The translations under genes were made by a program, and so were the position numbers. Of a stretch of 8,473 bases of DNA, positions 1-6,041 are shown piece by piece. This DNA is from Pseudomonadota bacterium (lineage in GTDB: Bacteria; Pseudomonadota; Gammaproteobacteria; Xanthomonadales; Xanthomonadaceae), in the NCBI GenBank assembly GCA_023453655.1, contig JAEXTE010000066.1, positions 1-8,473 on the forward strand, read 5' to 3'. The notes under the pieces were generated by a model, which saw only the letters and a list, made by a program, of their open reading frames with translations, was not told the origin of the DNA and did no database searches. The first letter of the stretch is position 1, and every line of letters begins with the position of its first letter.

Positions 1-1001
1 TCCCAGCGCGGCGTCACGTGCACCGCGGGGCCATCGTGCTGGCCGGCGGCCAGGCGCAGCGCGCCGGCGAAGGCGATCATCGCGCCGTTGTCGGTGCACA
101 GCGCCGGGCGCGGGAAGCAGGCGCGGCCGCCGCGCGCGGCCGCCATCTCCTGCAGGCGGGCACGCAGGCGCCGGTTGGCGCCGACGCCGCCGGACACCAC
201 GATCACGTCGCTGCCGGCCGCGTCCAGCGCGCGCTGGCACTTGATCGCCAGGGTCTCGACCACCGCGTCCTCGAAGCCGCGGGCGATGTCGGCGCGGGTC
301 TGGTCGGACCGGTCGGACTGCTGCCAGGCCAGCAGCACCTGGGTCTTGAGCCCGCTGAAGCTGAAGTCCAGGCCCGGACGATCGGTCATCGGCCGCGAGA
401 AGCGGTACGCGCCCGGCGTGCCCTGCTCGGCCAGCGCGGCCAGCTGCGGCCCGCCCGGGTAGGGCAGGCCCATCAGCTTGGCGGTCTTGTCGAAGGCCTC
501 GCCCGCGGCGTCGTCCAGGGTCTCCCCCAGCAGGCGGTAGCGGCCGATGCCGTCCACGGCCACCAGCTGGGTGTGCCCGCCCGAGACCAGCAGGGCCACG
601 AACGGCGGCTGCGGCGGGTCGTCCTCCATCAGCGGGGCCAGCAGGTGGCCCTCCATGTGGTGCACCGCCACGGCCGGCACGTCCAGCGCCCAGGCCAGCG
701 ACCGGGCCACCCCGGCCCCGACCAGCAGCGCCCCGACCAGGCCGGGGCCCGCGGTGTAGGCCACCCCGTCGATCTCGCCAACACCCAGCCCGGCCTCGGC
801 CAGGGTCTGGCGCACCAGCGGCAGCAGCTTGCGCACGTGGTCGCGGCTGGCCAGTTCGGGCACTACCCCGCCATACTCGGCGTGCAGGGCGATCTGGCTG
901 TAGACCGCGTGCGCCCGCAGGCCCGCCGCGCCGGGCAGGCCGGTGTCGTAGACGGCCACGCCGGTCTCGTCGCAGCTCGATTCGATGCCCAGGACCTTCA
1001 T
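1..1001 (-). CDS. tsaD: tRNA N6-threonylcarbamoyladenosine transferase subunit TsaD (3' end cut by window)
   Basis: TsaD is the catalytic subunit that, with TsaB and TsaE, moves the threonylcarbamoyl group from TC-AMP onto A37 of ANN-decoding tRNAs in the cytoplasm. Read on the minus strand from the ATG at 1001-999, the protein opens [13 protein letters not shown], the ASKHA N-terminal signature. It has the HMEGH metal motif (His115 and His119), SGGHT at 140-144, and the C-terminal C-T-D-N-G motif with Asp304, which completes the metal/nucleotide site. Visible length is 333 residues, ending at TPRW. E. coli TsaD is about 337 residues, so only a short tail lies outside the window. No clear Shine-Dalgarno precedes the start, but the N-terminus matches the family exactly. 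It is divergent from rpsU, the usual gammaproteobacterial arrangement. No frame damage is seen. Confidence 0.97.
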   Translation of the reverse strand, partial: MKVLGIESSCDETGVAVYDTGLPGAAGLRAHAVYSQIALHAEYGGVVPELASRDHVRKLLPLVRQTLAEAGLGVGEIDGVAYTAGPGLVGALLVGAGVARSLAWALDVPAVAVHHMEGHLLAPLMEDDPPQPPFVALLVSGGHTQLVAVDGIGRYRLLGETLDDAAGEAFDKTAKLMGLPYPGGPQLAALAEQGTPGAYRFSRPMTDRPGLDFSFSGLKTQVLLAWQQSDRSDQTRADIARGFEDAVVETLAIKCQRALDAAGSDVIVVSGGVGANRRLRARLQEMAAARGGRACFPRPALCTDNGAMIAFAGALRLAAGQHDGPAVHVTPRW

Positions 1002-1021
1002 GCGGGGGAGATGGGCGCCGG

Positions 1022-1051
1022 TTGCGCCGTTGCAATGCCAGCGGCTATCAT
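1022..1051 (+). promoter_or_regulatory. sigma70-type promoter for rpsU
   Basis: TTGCGC at 1022-1027 (3 of 6, with the TTG core) is followed after 18 bases by TATCAT at 1046-1051 (5 of 6). Transcription would begin near 1058, giving a leader of roughly 88 nt. This is the best promoter-like pair between tsaD and rpsU. An alternative TTGCAA at 1030-1035 sits only 10 bases from the -10 and is rejected as its partner. It was assigned by eye only. Confidence 0.5.
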
Positions 1052-1052
1052 A
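1047..1052 (-). promoter_or_regulatory. possible -10 element for tsaD
   Basis: On the minus strand these bases read TATGAT (5 of 6 to the sigma70 consensus). They overlap the plus-strand TATCAT assigned to rpsU, so the element is nearly palindromic. It would give a tsaD leader of about 40 nt. No convincing -35 lies at the right distance, so the call is weak. Confidence 0.3.
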
Positions 1053-1071
1053 CGCGGCTCCCCTGGCCGTC

Positions 1072-1110
1072 CGGGCCGGGAGGTGCGAGTCCTTCGCAGA
1101 GACCGGCCCG
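1072..1110 (+). promoter_or_regulatory. nested stem-loops in the rpsU leader
   Basis: CGGGCCGG at 1072-1079 is exactly complementary to CCGGCCCG at 1103-1110. Inside that loop TGCGA at 1084-1088 pairs with TCGCA at 1094-1098 around a 5 nt loop. Both lie between the predicted transcription start and the rpsU ATG. A competing pairing of GTCCGG at 1069-1074 with CCGGAC at 1118-1123 would exclude the outer stem. Ribosomal protein leaders often carry regulatory structure. Whether this one is regulatory is inference, because GC-rich DNA makes such repeats easily. Confidence 0.4.
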
Positions 1111-1145
1111 CTGTCGGCCGGACTTCCCAGACACCAGAGATTCCT

Positions 1146-1361
1146 ATGCCCAGCGTCAAAGTCCGCGAAAACGAGCCGTTCGAGTTTGCCCTGCGCCGCT
1201 TCAAGCGCACCTGCGAGAAGGCCGGCGTCCTGGCCGAGACCCGCAAGCGCGAGTTCTACGAGAAGCCGACCCAGGAGCGCAAGCGCAAGGCGGCCGCCGC
1301 GGTGAAGCGCCAGGCGCGTCGCGTCTCGCGCGACGTCACCAAGCGCCAGCGCCTGTACTGA
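1146..1361 (+). CDS. rpsU: 30S ribosomal protein bS21
   Basis: bS21 is a small basic protein of the 30S subunit, near the anti-Shine-Dalgarno end of 16S rRNA, where it assists initiation. The 71-residue product starts [20 protein letters not shown], has the central CEKAGVL segment, and ends in a Lys/Arg-rich helix finishing KRQRLY. Length and sequence match the proteobacterial family along the whole protein. The frame is open far upstream (antisense to tsaD), but only the ATG at 1146 gives the family N-terminus. The ribosome binding site is weak (AGAGA at 1136-1140). A strong terminator follows 19 bases after the stop codon, so much of its transcription probably ends there. Confidence 0.98.
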   Translation: MPSVKVRENEPFEFALRRFKRTCEKAGVLAETRKREFYEKPTQERKRKAAAAVKRQARRVSRDVTKRQRLY

Positions 1362-1378
1362 GCCGCGTCGCTTCGCAA

Positions 1379-1417
1379 GAAGCCGGCACGCGCGAGCGTC
1401 GCCGGCTTTTTGTGTTT
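1379..1417 (+). terminator. Rho-independent terminator after rpsU
   Basis: AGCCGGCACGC at 1381-1391 pairs with GCGT (1396-1399) and GCCGGCT (1401-1407), leaving one bulged C at 1400. The loop is GCGA, a stable GNRA tetraloop. The stem can extend through A1380-T1408. A T run (1407-1411, then TTTATA slightly further on) follows directly. It separates rpsU from yqeY and the genes beyond. A terminator between rpsU and dnaG is known in the E. coli rpsU-dnaG-rpoD operon, so partial read-through is likely. Confidence 0.9.
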
Positions 1418-1473
1418 ATAGGTCCGGCCCGCCCCGGCGCGCCGTTCCCCGTCCCACCGACTGGTTGCCCCTC

Positions 1474-1920
1474 ATGACCCTCAAGCAGCAGCTCACCGAT
1501 GACATGAAGGCCGCGATGAAGGCCGGCGAGAAGGATCGCCTCGGCGTGATCCGGCTGATCAACGCCGCGATCAAGCAGAAGGAGGTCGACGAGCGCGTCG
1601 AGCTCGACGACGCCGCGGTGCTGGCCGTGCTGGAGAAGATGGTCAAGCAGCGCAAGGACTCGGTGAGCCAGTACGAGGGCGCCGGTCGCGAGGACCTGGC
1701 CGCGGTGGAGCGCGCCGAGATCGTGGTGATCGAGGCCTACCTGCCGGCCAAGCTCGGCGAGGCCGAGATCGCCGCCGCCATCGACGCGGCCATCGCCAGC
1801 ACCGGCGCCAGCGGCCCCGCCGACATGGGCAAGCTGATGGGCGTGCTCAAGCCGCAGCTGGCCGGCCAGGCCGACATGGGCCGGGTGTCGAAGCTGGTCA
1901 AGCAGAAGCTGACCGGCTGA
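1474..1920 (+). CDS. GatB/YqeY domain-containing protein
   Basis: This 148-residue protein belongs to the YqeY family, a stand-alone relative of the C-terminal tRNA-binding domain of the GatB amidotransferase subunit. Its exact role is not settled. The N-terminal helical half includes MTLKQQLTDDMKAAM, RLGVIRLINAAIKQKEVD (about 25-42) and VLEKMVKQRKDS. The C-terminal half has the family's EAYLPAKLGEAEI, GPADMGKLMGVLKP and a GRVSKLVKQKL ending. Length is normal for the family. The ATG at 1474 is preferred because family members start M(S/T)LK; a TTG at 1465 in the same frame would add only MPL. No Shine-Dalgarno is evident. It sits 112 bp after rpsU, beyond the terminator, and a gene of this family between rpsU and dnaG is common in proteobacteria. 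Confidence 0.95.
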   Translation: MTLKQQLTDDMKAAMKAGEKDRLGVIRLINAAIKQKEVDERVELDDAAVLAVLEKMVKQRKDSVSQYEGAGREDLAAVERAEIVVIEAYLPAKLGEAEIAAAIDAAIASTGASGPADMGKLMGVLKPQLAGQADMGRVSKLVKQKLTG

Positions 1921-1991
1921 GGTCCGCGGCGCGCCGCCTGGCGTCCCGTCCCCCCCGGGGCCGCGCAGTCGTCCCGGGCCTGCGCCTGGCG

Positions 1992-1997
1992 CACAAT
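1992..1997 (+). promoter_or_regulatory. possible -10 element, leaderless start of the GNAT gene
   Basis: CACAAT (4 of 6 to TATAAT) is followed by CGCGGCC and then the ATG at 2005. A start site 7-8 bases after the -10 would fall on or next to the start codon, giving a leaderless mRNA. There is no Shine-Dalgarno here and no good -35 (TCGTCC at 1969-1974 is poor). Confidence 0.3.
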
Positions 1998-2004
1998 CGC
2001 GGCC

Positions 2005-2511
2005 ATGCCGCACACCCCCGACATCGTCCTGCGCCACGCGCAGGCGGCCGACGTGCCTGCCATCCTGGGCCTGATCCGCGCGCTGGCCGAGTACGAGCGC
2101 CTTGGCCACGAGGTCGAGGCCGACGAGGACGCGTTGACCGCCACGCTGTTCGGCGAACGGCCCGCCGCGGAAGTGGTGATGGCCGAGGTGGACGGCGCCA
2201 CCGCCGGCTTCGCCCTGTTCTTCCACAACTATTCGACCTTCCTTGCCCGTCCCGGCCTGTATCTGGAAGACCTGTTCGTGCAGCCGGCCTACCGCGGCCT
2301 GGGCGTGGGCGCGCGACTGATGAAGCATCTCGCCCGGCTGGCGCTCGAGCGCGGCTGCGGCCGGTTCGAGTGGTCGGTGCTGGACTGGAACGCACCTGCC
2401 ATCGGCTTCTACCGCCGCCTGGGCGCGGTGGGCATGGACGGCTGGACCACGCAGCGCGTCGCCGGCGAAGCCCTGCGCCAGCTGGCGGGCGAGGCCGTAC
2501 CGGACCGCTGA
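2005..2511 (+). CDS. GNAT N-acetyltransferase, SSAT-like
   Basis: This is a cytoplasmic acetyl-CoA-dependent N-acetyltransferase of the GNAT superfamily, closest in style to spermidine/spermine (diamine) acetyltransferases. Of its 168 residues, 7-30 form the first strand and helices (IVLRHAQAADVPAILGLI, then ALAEYERL). FHNYSTFLARPGLYLEDLFV (73-92) is the SSAT-type core, with Glu88. RGLGVG (97-102) is the acetyl-CoA pyrophosphate loop of motif A. EWSVLDWNAPAIGFYRRLGA (122-141) is motif B, with Tyr136 at the usual general-acid position. Length fits SSAT (about 170). The substrate could be a polyamine or a diamino acid such as thialysine; sequence alone does not decide. It lies 84 bp after yqeY and 58 bp before the membrane acyltransferase. 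Confidence 0.9.
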   Translation: MPHTPDIVLRHAQAADVPAILGLIRALAEYERLGHEVEADEDALTATLFGERPAAEVVMAEVDGATAGFALFFHNYSTFLARPGLYLEDLFVQPAYRGLGVGARLMKHLARLALERGCGRFEWSVLDWNAPAIGFYRRLGAVGMDGWTTQRVAGEALRQLAGEAVPDR

Positions 2512-2557
2512 CCGGACCGTCACGAGGCCCCTGCTGGAATCCGGGCTTTGCCGACAC

Positions 2558-2562
2558 AGGAG
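2558..2562 (+). promoter_or_regulatory. Shine-Dalgarno of the membrane acyltransferase gene
   Basis: AGGAG lies 7 bases before the ATG at 2570. It is the only textbook ribosome binding site in the window and fixes that start codon. Most other genes here lack one. Confidence 0.8.
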
Positions 2563-2569
2563 CTCCGGG

Positions 2570-3742
2570 ATGCGCACCGACCCGGCAACCGCCGTGGTGC
2601 GCGAAACCGGCGGCACAGCCAGCAGCCTCGCACGGACCGCTGACGGTCGGATCGACGCGATCGACCTGGCGCGCGGCATCGCCGTGTGCCTGATGATCGT
2701 CGCCCACGGCACCAACGGGCTGATGCCCTACAGCGACTTCCCCGACTGGGGCCAGGTGCCAGTGCACGCGCTCACCAAGTTCTCGTCCTCGCTGTTCTTC
2801 ATCGTGATCGGGATGGCGCTGGCGGTCGCGTTCGTCCCGAAGTCCGGCGCGCCGGACTGGCCGCGACGCCGCAATCGCCTGCTGCGCCGCGGCCTGCTGG
2901 TGCTGCTCTGGTACAAGCTGCTGACCGTGGTGGAGCTGTGGGAGCGCGAGCCGGTACAGATCGCCGATACGCTGCTGTACCGCGACTTCCCGTCGTTCGT
3001 GGAGATCCTCGGCTTCTACGCCATCGCCCTGCTGTGGATCCCGTGGATGCTGCCGCTGTGGGCGAAGATGCCGGCCTGGCTGCGCTGGCTGAGTCCGCTG
3101 CCGGTGCTCTGGCTGTCGTGGTGGCTGCTGGGCAACGCCGGCTTCGGCGGCGTGCCACAGCTGAAGGCGATCTTCGTCGAGCATCCGGACTACTACACCT
3201 GGGGACAGCTCTCGCGCCTGCCGCTGGTGCTGGCGGGCACGCTCATTGGCGGGCTGCTGCTGCGCTGCCACGCCACCACCGCGAAGCGGCTGCTGCTGGC
3301 CGGCGGCATCGCACTCGCCGCCTGCGCGCTGCTGGCTTGGTTCGCGCTGCGCGCCGACGATCTGGACGCGGCGCTGGTCGCGATCGGCCGCAACGACAGC
3401 AAGCATCCGCCCGGCCTGCTGTTCTCGCTGTTCAGCGTGGGCGGCGCGCTGGCGTTGCTGGCGTTGTGCATCGCCGGTGGCAACCCGCTGGCGCGACTGC
3501 TGCGGCCGGTGGCCGTGGTCGGCACCGATGCGCTGATGGCGTTCATCGTGCACATCAGCGTGATCTTCCTGCTCTGGCGCAACAGCTTCGGCTGGTACCA
3601 GGCGGTGTCGTACACGCACGCGCTGCAGATGTCGTTGCTGCTGGTCGCGGCCACCGCGCTCTGGATCTGGATCTGGAAGCGCCTGCCGTTGCCGTGGCGC
3701 CAGCCTGCACGCACGCCAACCCGGCCGTCCGCCAGCGGCTGA
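2570..3742 (+). CDS. polytopic membrane acyltransferase, HGSNAT/YeiB/OpgC-like
   Basis: This is a 390-residue inner membrane protein, probably transferring an acyl group to a sugar or other envelope molecule. After a hydrophilic N-terminus (1-27) comes RIDAIDLARGIAVCLMIVAH (27-46). This is the first-helix signature shared by heparan-alpha-glucosaminide acetyltransferase-like (DUF1624), YeiB and OpgC type proteins, with the conserved Arg and His46. About ten hydrophobic helices follow, roughly at 33-50, 68-89, 106-121, 143-163, 172-190, 214-232, 239-260, 284-303, 312-336 and 350-370. A loop with KHPPG (278-282) precedes helix 8, and a helix with His328 (FIVHISVIFLLW) lies near the end. The start is fixed by a good AGGAG. 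The exact family and substrate are uncertain. The next gene follows after 44 bp and encodes an exported hydrolase. Confidence 0.8.
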   Translation: MRTDPATAVVRETGGTASSLARTADGRIDAIDLARGIAVCLMIVAHGTNGLMPYSDFPDWGQVPVHALTKFSSSLFFIVIGMALAVAFVPKSGAPDWPRRRNRLLRRGLLVLLWYKLLTVVELWEREPVQIADTLLYRDFPSFVEILGFYAIALLWIPWMLPLWAKMPAWLRWLSPLPVLWLSWWLLGNAGFGGVPQLKAIFVEHPDYYTWGQLSRLPLVLAGTLIGGLLLRCHATTAKRLLLAGGIALAACALLAWFALRADDLDAALVAIGRNDSKHPPGLLFSLFSVGGALALLALCIAGGNPLARLLRPVAVVGTDALMAFIVHISVIFLLWRNSFGWYQAVSYTHALQMSLLLVAATALWIWIWKRLPLPWRQPARTPTRPSASG

Positions 3743-3786
3743 TATTCAGCGGCGATGGCGGGCGCTCACGCCAGACTCGGGCGGCG

Positions 3787-4911
3787 ATGAAGACGCTCCC
3801 CATCCTCGCGCTGGCTGCGGCCCTGGCGGCCGCGGTCGCCGCCCCCTTCCACGCCCAGCCGCAGGCCGCCCGGCGGGCGCTTCCGGTTCCCGGCTGGAGC
3901 GCTGCGCTGCAGGCCGCGCTCGAGCGGGTGGATGCGCGCCACCCCGGCGACATCGGCGTCTACGTGCGCCACCTCGACCGCGACGAATCGTTTTCCTACC
4001 GCGCCGACGAGCCCTGGTACCTCGCCTCGGGCATCAAGGTGCCGGTGGCGATCGCGGTCCTGCGCGCGGTCGCGGCGGGGACGCTGTCGCTGGACACGCG
4101 CGTGACCCTGCACGAGGACGACTACGTCGATGGCGCCGGCCCCACCAATGCCCAGCGTCCGGGCGCGCGCCTGCGCGTGTCGTGGCTGCTCGAGCAGATG
4201 ATCGTGCACAGCGACAACACCGCCAGCGACCTCCTGATCCGCAGCGTGGGCATTGACCGGGTCAACGCCGTCGCCGCCGAGCTCAGCGGCGCGCCGGACC
4301 TGCGCATCACCACGCTCGCCGACGTGCGCCGGCTGGCCTACGCGCAGCTGCATCCGGCCGCCTCGCGCCTGGCCTCGGCCGACCTGCTCGCCATCCACGC
4401 CAGCGGCGCCGGGCAGGCGCGCGTGCGCACCTTCGCCCGGCGGCTGTCGCTCGCGCCGGAGCAGCTGCGCACGGACAGCCTGGATGCGGCGTTCGAAGGC
4501 TATTACGCCAGCCACGTGAACAGCGCCAGCCTGGTCGAGTACGGCCGCATGCTGGCGGCCCTGTCGGACGGCCGCGCCCTGCCGCCGGAGCAGACCGTGT
4601 ACCTGCTCGACCTGATGGCGCGCGTGCAGACCGGACACCGCCGCCTGCGCGCCGGCCTTCCGCCCGGCACGCGCTTCGAACACAAGACCGGCACCCAGCA
4701 CCGCCGCAGCTGCGACCTGGGCATCGCCACCGTGCCCGCGGCCGGGGGGGATGGCGTGCCTGCACGCGTCGTCATCGCCGCCTGCACCCGCGGCACCGGC
4801 ACCGCCGCCGGCGAGCGTGCGCTGCGCGATGTTGCCGCAGCCATCACCGCCTCCGGGGTATTCAGGCAGGCGCCGCCGCGCCCGACCGTCTCACCTGTCC
4901 CGACCCCATGA
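3787..4911 (+). CDS. exported class A beta-lactamase-like serine hydrolase, SDN copy
   Basis: This is a periplasmic serine hydrolase of the penicillin-recognising SxxK superfamily (374 residues). An N-terminal Sec signal occupies about 1-23. The nucleophile motif S-G-I-K has Ser81 and Lys84, SDN is at 142-144, and KTG at 300-302, so all three class A motifs are present. The SDN-to-KTG distance is 158 residues, against about 104 in TEM-type enzymes, so about 54 residues are extra. No ExxLN omega loop is visible; AFEGYY (Glu237) followed by NSAS is the likely counterpart. The only two cysteines, Cys309 and Cys333, follow KTG. The frame is open for 1.1 kb upstream, but the ATG at 3787 is chosen because it gives the signal peptide; its ribosome site is weak. 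It overlaps the next, homologous gene by ATGA. It could be a beta-lactamase, a D,D-peptidase or an esterase; activity cannot be read from sequence. Confidence 0.88.
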   Translation: MKTLPILALAAALAAAVAAPFHAQPQAARRALPVPGWSAALQAALERVDARHPGDIGVYVRHLDRDESFSYRADEPWYLASGIKVPVAIAVLRAVAAGTLSLDTRVTLHEDDYVDGAGPTNAQRPGARLRVSWLLEQMIVHSDNTASDLLIRSVGIDRVNAVAAELSGAPDLRITTLADVRRLAYAQLHPAASRLASADLLAIHASGAGQARVRTFARRLSLAPEQLRTDSLDAAFEGYYASHVNSASLVEYGRMLAALSDGRALPPEQTVYLLDLMARVQTGHRRLRAGLPPGTRFEHKTGTQHRRSCDLGIATVPAAGGDGVPARVVIAACTRGTGTAAGERALRDVAAAITASGVFRQAPPRPTVSPVPTP

Positions 4912-6005
4912 CGCATATGCCGCGACTGCTGCCCGTCATTCCGCTGCTCGCCGCCCTGGCGCTGGGCGCCTGCCGCGGCGAGCCGGACGGGCCGGTCGAG
5001 CAGCAGCAGGCCGATGCGCGGACGCCGGCCTGGGTGGACGCGCTGGACGAGGAGATCGACCGCATCGACGCGGCCATGCCAGGCGAGTTCGGGGTTTACG
5101 TCTCGCGCTTCGGCCCGCAGGCCGGCACCCTGGATCGCGGCAACGGCCGGGCCTGGTACCTCTCGTCCACGGTCAAGGTTCCGGTGGCGGTGGCCGTGCT
5201 CGAGGCGGTGGACGCGGGCCGGATGTCGCTCGACGACGCACTGGAGCTGCGGCGCAGCGACTTCGTCGACGGGTCCGGCGACATGCTCCAGCAGGAACCG
5301 GGCACGCGCTTCAGCCTCGCCACGCTGCTGGAGAAGTCGCTGCGCGACAGCGACAGCACCGCCACCGACATGCTGATCCGGCACCTGGGCGAGGATCACC
5401 TCAACGCCCGCATCCGGGAGTGGGTAGGCGAAGGTTTTGGCCCGCTGACCACGATCCTGCAGGTGCGCTACGACGCCTACGCCCCGCTGCACCCGGGCGT
5501 GGCGGACCTGGACAACCTGCAGATCGTGGCGCTGCGCAACGCCGAGGCCGGCGAACCGCGTCTGCAGGCGCTGGCGCAGGCGCTGGGCGTACAGCGTTCC
5601 GAGCTGCGCGCCGAATCGATCGAGCACGCCTTCGAGGCCTACTACCAGGGCGGCAACAACTCGGCCACGCTCAGTGCGTTCGCGCGACTGCTCGAGCGGC
5701 TGGCGGCCGGCGAACTGCTCTCCGCGGAGAGTACCGGCCTGCTGCTCTCGCACATGCGCGCGATCACCACCGGCGATCGCCGCATCGTCGCCGGGCTGCC
5801 GGAGGGCAGCGATTTCGCGCAGAAGACCGGCACCCAGCTCGGGCGCGCCTGCAATGTCGGCATCCTCGACGCCGGGCGTGGCCGCAGCGGCGCGACGGTC
5901 GTGGTCGCCTGCGCCGAGCGGTTCGGGGAACTGGCCCAGGCCGAGCAGGCCTTCCAGGCGCTGGGAAGCGCACTGGCCCGGCTGGAGACCGCCCCGACGC
6001 GCTGA
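4908..6005 (+). CDS. lipoprotein class A beta-lactamase-like serine hydrolase, SDS copy
   Basis: A tandem paralogue of the preceding gene (365 residues). The N-terminus is a lipoprotein signal with lipobox LGAC (19-22), so Cys22 would be acylated; Arg at +2 suggests outer membrane sorting. Catalytic motifs are S-T-V-K (Ser87, Lys90), S-D-S (148-150, where class A enzymes have SDN) and KTG (306-308). AFEAYY (Glu243) followed by NSAT is the probable omega-loop region. Cys315 and Cys335 match the cysteine pair of the first copy. All motif spacings up to KTG and the first cysteine equal those of the first copy. The ATG at 4908 overlaps the previous stop, implying translational coupling; an in-frame ATG at 4917 is possible and keeps the lipobox. 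The SDS change may mean altered substrate or reduced beta-lactam turnover. Confidence 0.88.
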   Translation: MTHMPRLLPVIPLLAALALGACRGEPDGPVEQQQADARTPAWVDALDEEIDRIDAAMPGEFGVYVSRFGPQAGTLDRGNGRAWYLSSTVKVPVAVAVLEAVDAGRMSLDDALELRRSDFVDGSGDMLQQEPGTRFSLATLLEKSLRDSDSTATDMLIRHLGEDHLNARIREWVGEGFGPLTTILQVRYDAYAPLHPGVADLDNLQIVALRNAEAGEPRLQALAQALGVQRSELRAESIEHAFEAYYQGGNNSATLSAFARLLERLAAGELLSAESTGLLLSHMRAITTGDRRIVAGLPEGSDFAQKTGTQLGRACNVGILDAGRGRSGATVVVACAERFGELAQAEQAFQALGSALARLETAPTR

Positions 6006-6028
6006 CGCGCGGTCCACGGCGCCCGGGC

Positions 6029-6034
6029 GATCAT
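6029..6034 (+). promoter_or_regulatory. possible -10 element before the yihY-like gene
   Basis: GATCAT (4 of 6) is followed by CGCGGGC and the ATG at 6042. This is the same hexamer-plus-seven-bases layout seen before the GNAT gene. There is no Shine-Dalgarno for this gene. The upstream gene ends only 36 bp away, so read-through from it may suffice. Confidence 0.2.
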
Positions 6035-6041
6035 CGCGGGC

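Noticed and set aside
18..1145. Long plus-strand open frame running into rpsU
   Set aside because: It is antisense to tsaD, and its translation is low-complexity Ala/Gly/Arg/His-rich. Only the last 71 residues (rpsU) resemble a protein family.
1410..1422. TTTATA/TATAGG as a promoter for yqeY
   Set aside because: The bases belong to the terminator T-tract and just after it. No -35 is placed properly and the match is poor.
1926..1937. GCGGCGCGCCGC palindrome after yqeY as a terminator
   Set aside because: There is no loop space in the perfect form and no T run. Such palindromes are common in DNA of this composition.
1898..3619. 573-codon minus-strand open frame
   Set aside because: It is opposite the GNAT and acyltransferase genes, with low-complexity composition and no recognisable motif.
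2686..3786. Open frame upstream of the first hydrolase, in its frame
   Set aside because: It overlaps the acyltransferase gene and encodes Arg/Ala-rich sequence. The hydrolase begins at 3787 with a signal peptide, so the extension is a GC-driven open frame.
4741..4760. Frameshift at the G7 run
   Set aside because: The translation after the run still matches the paralogue's last strand and helix, so the frame is intact.
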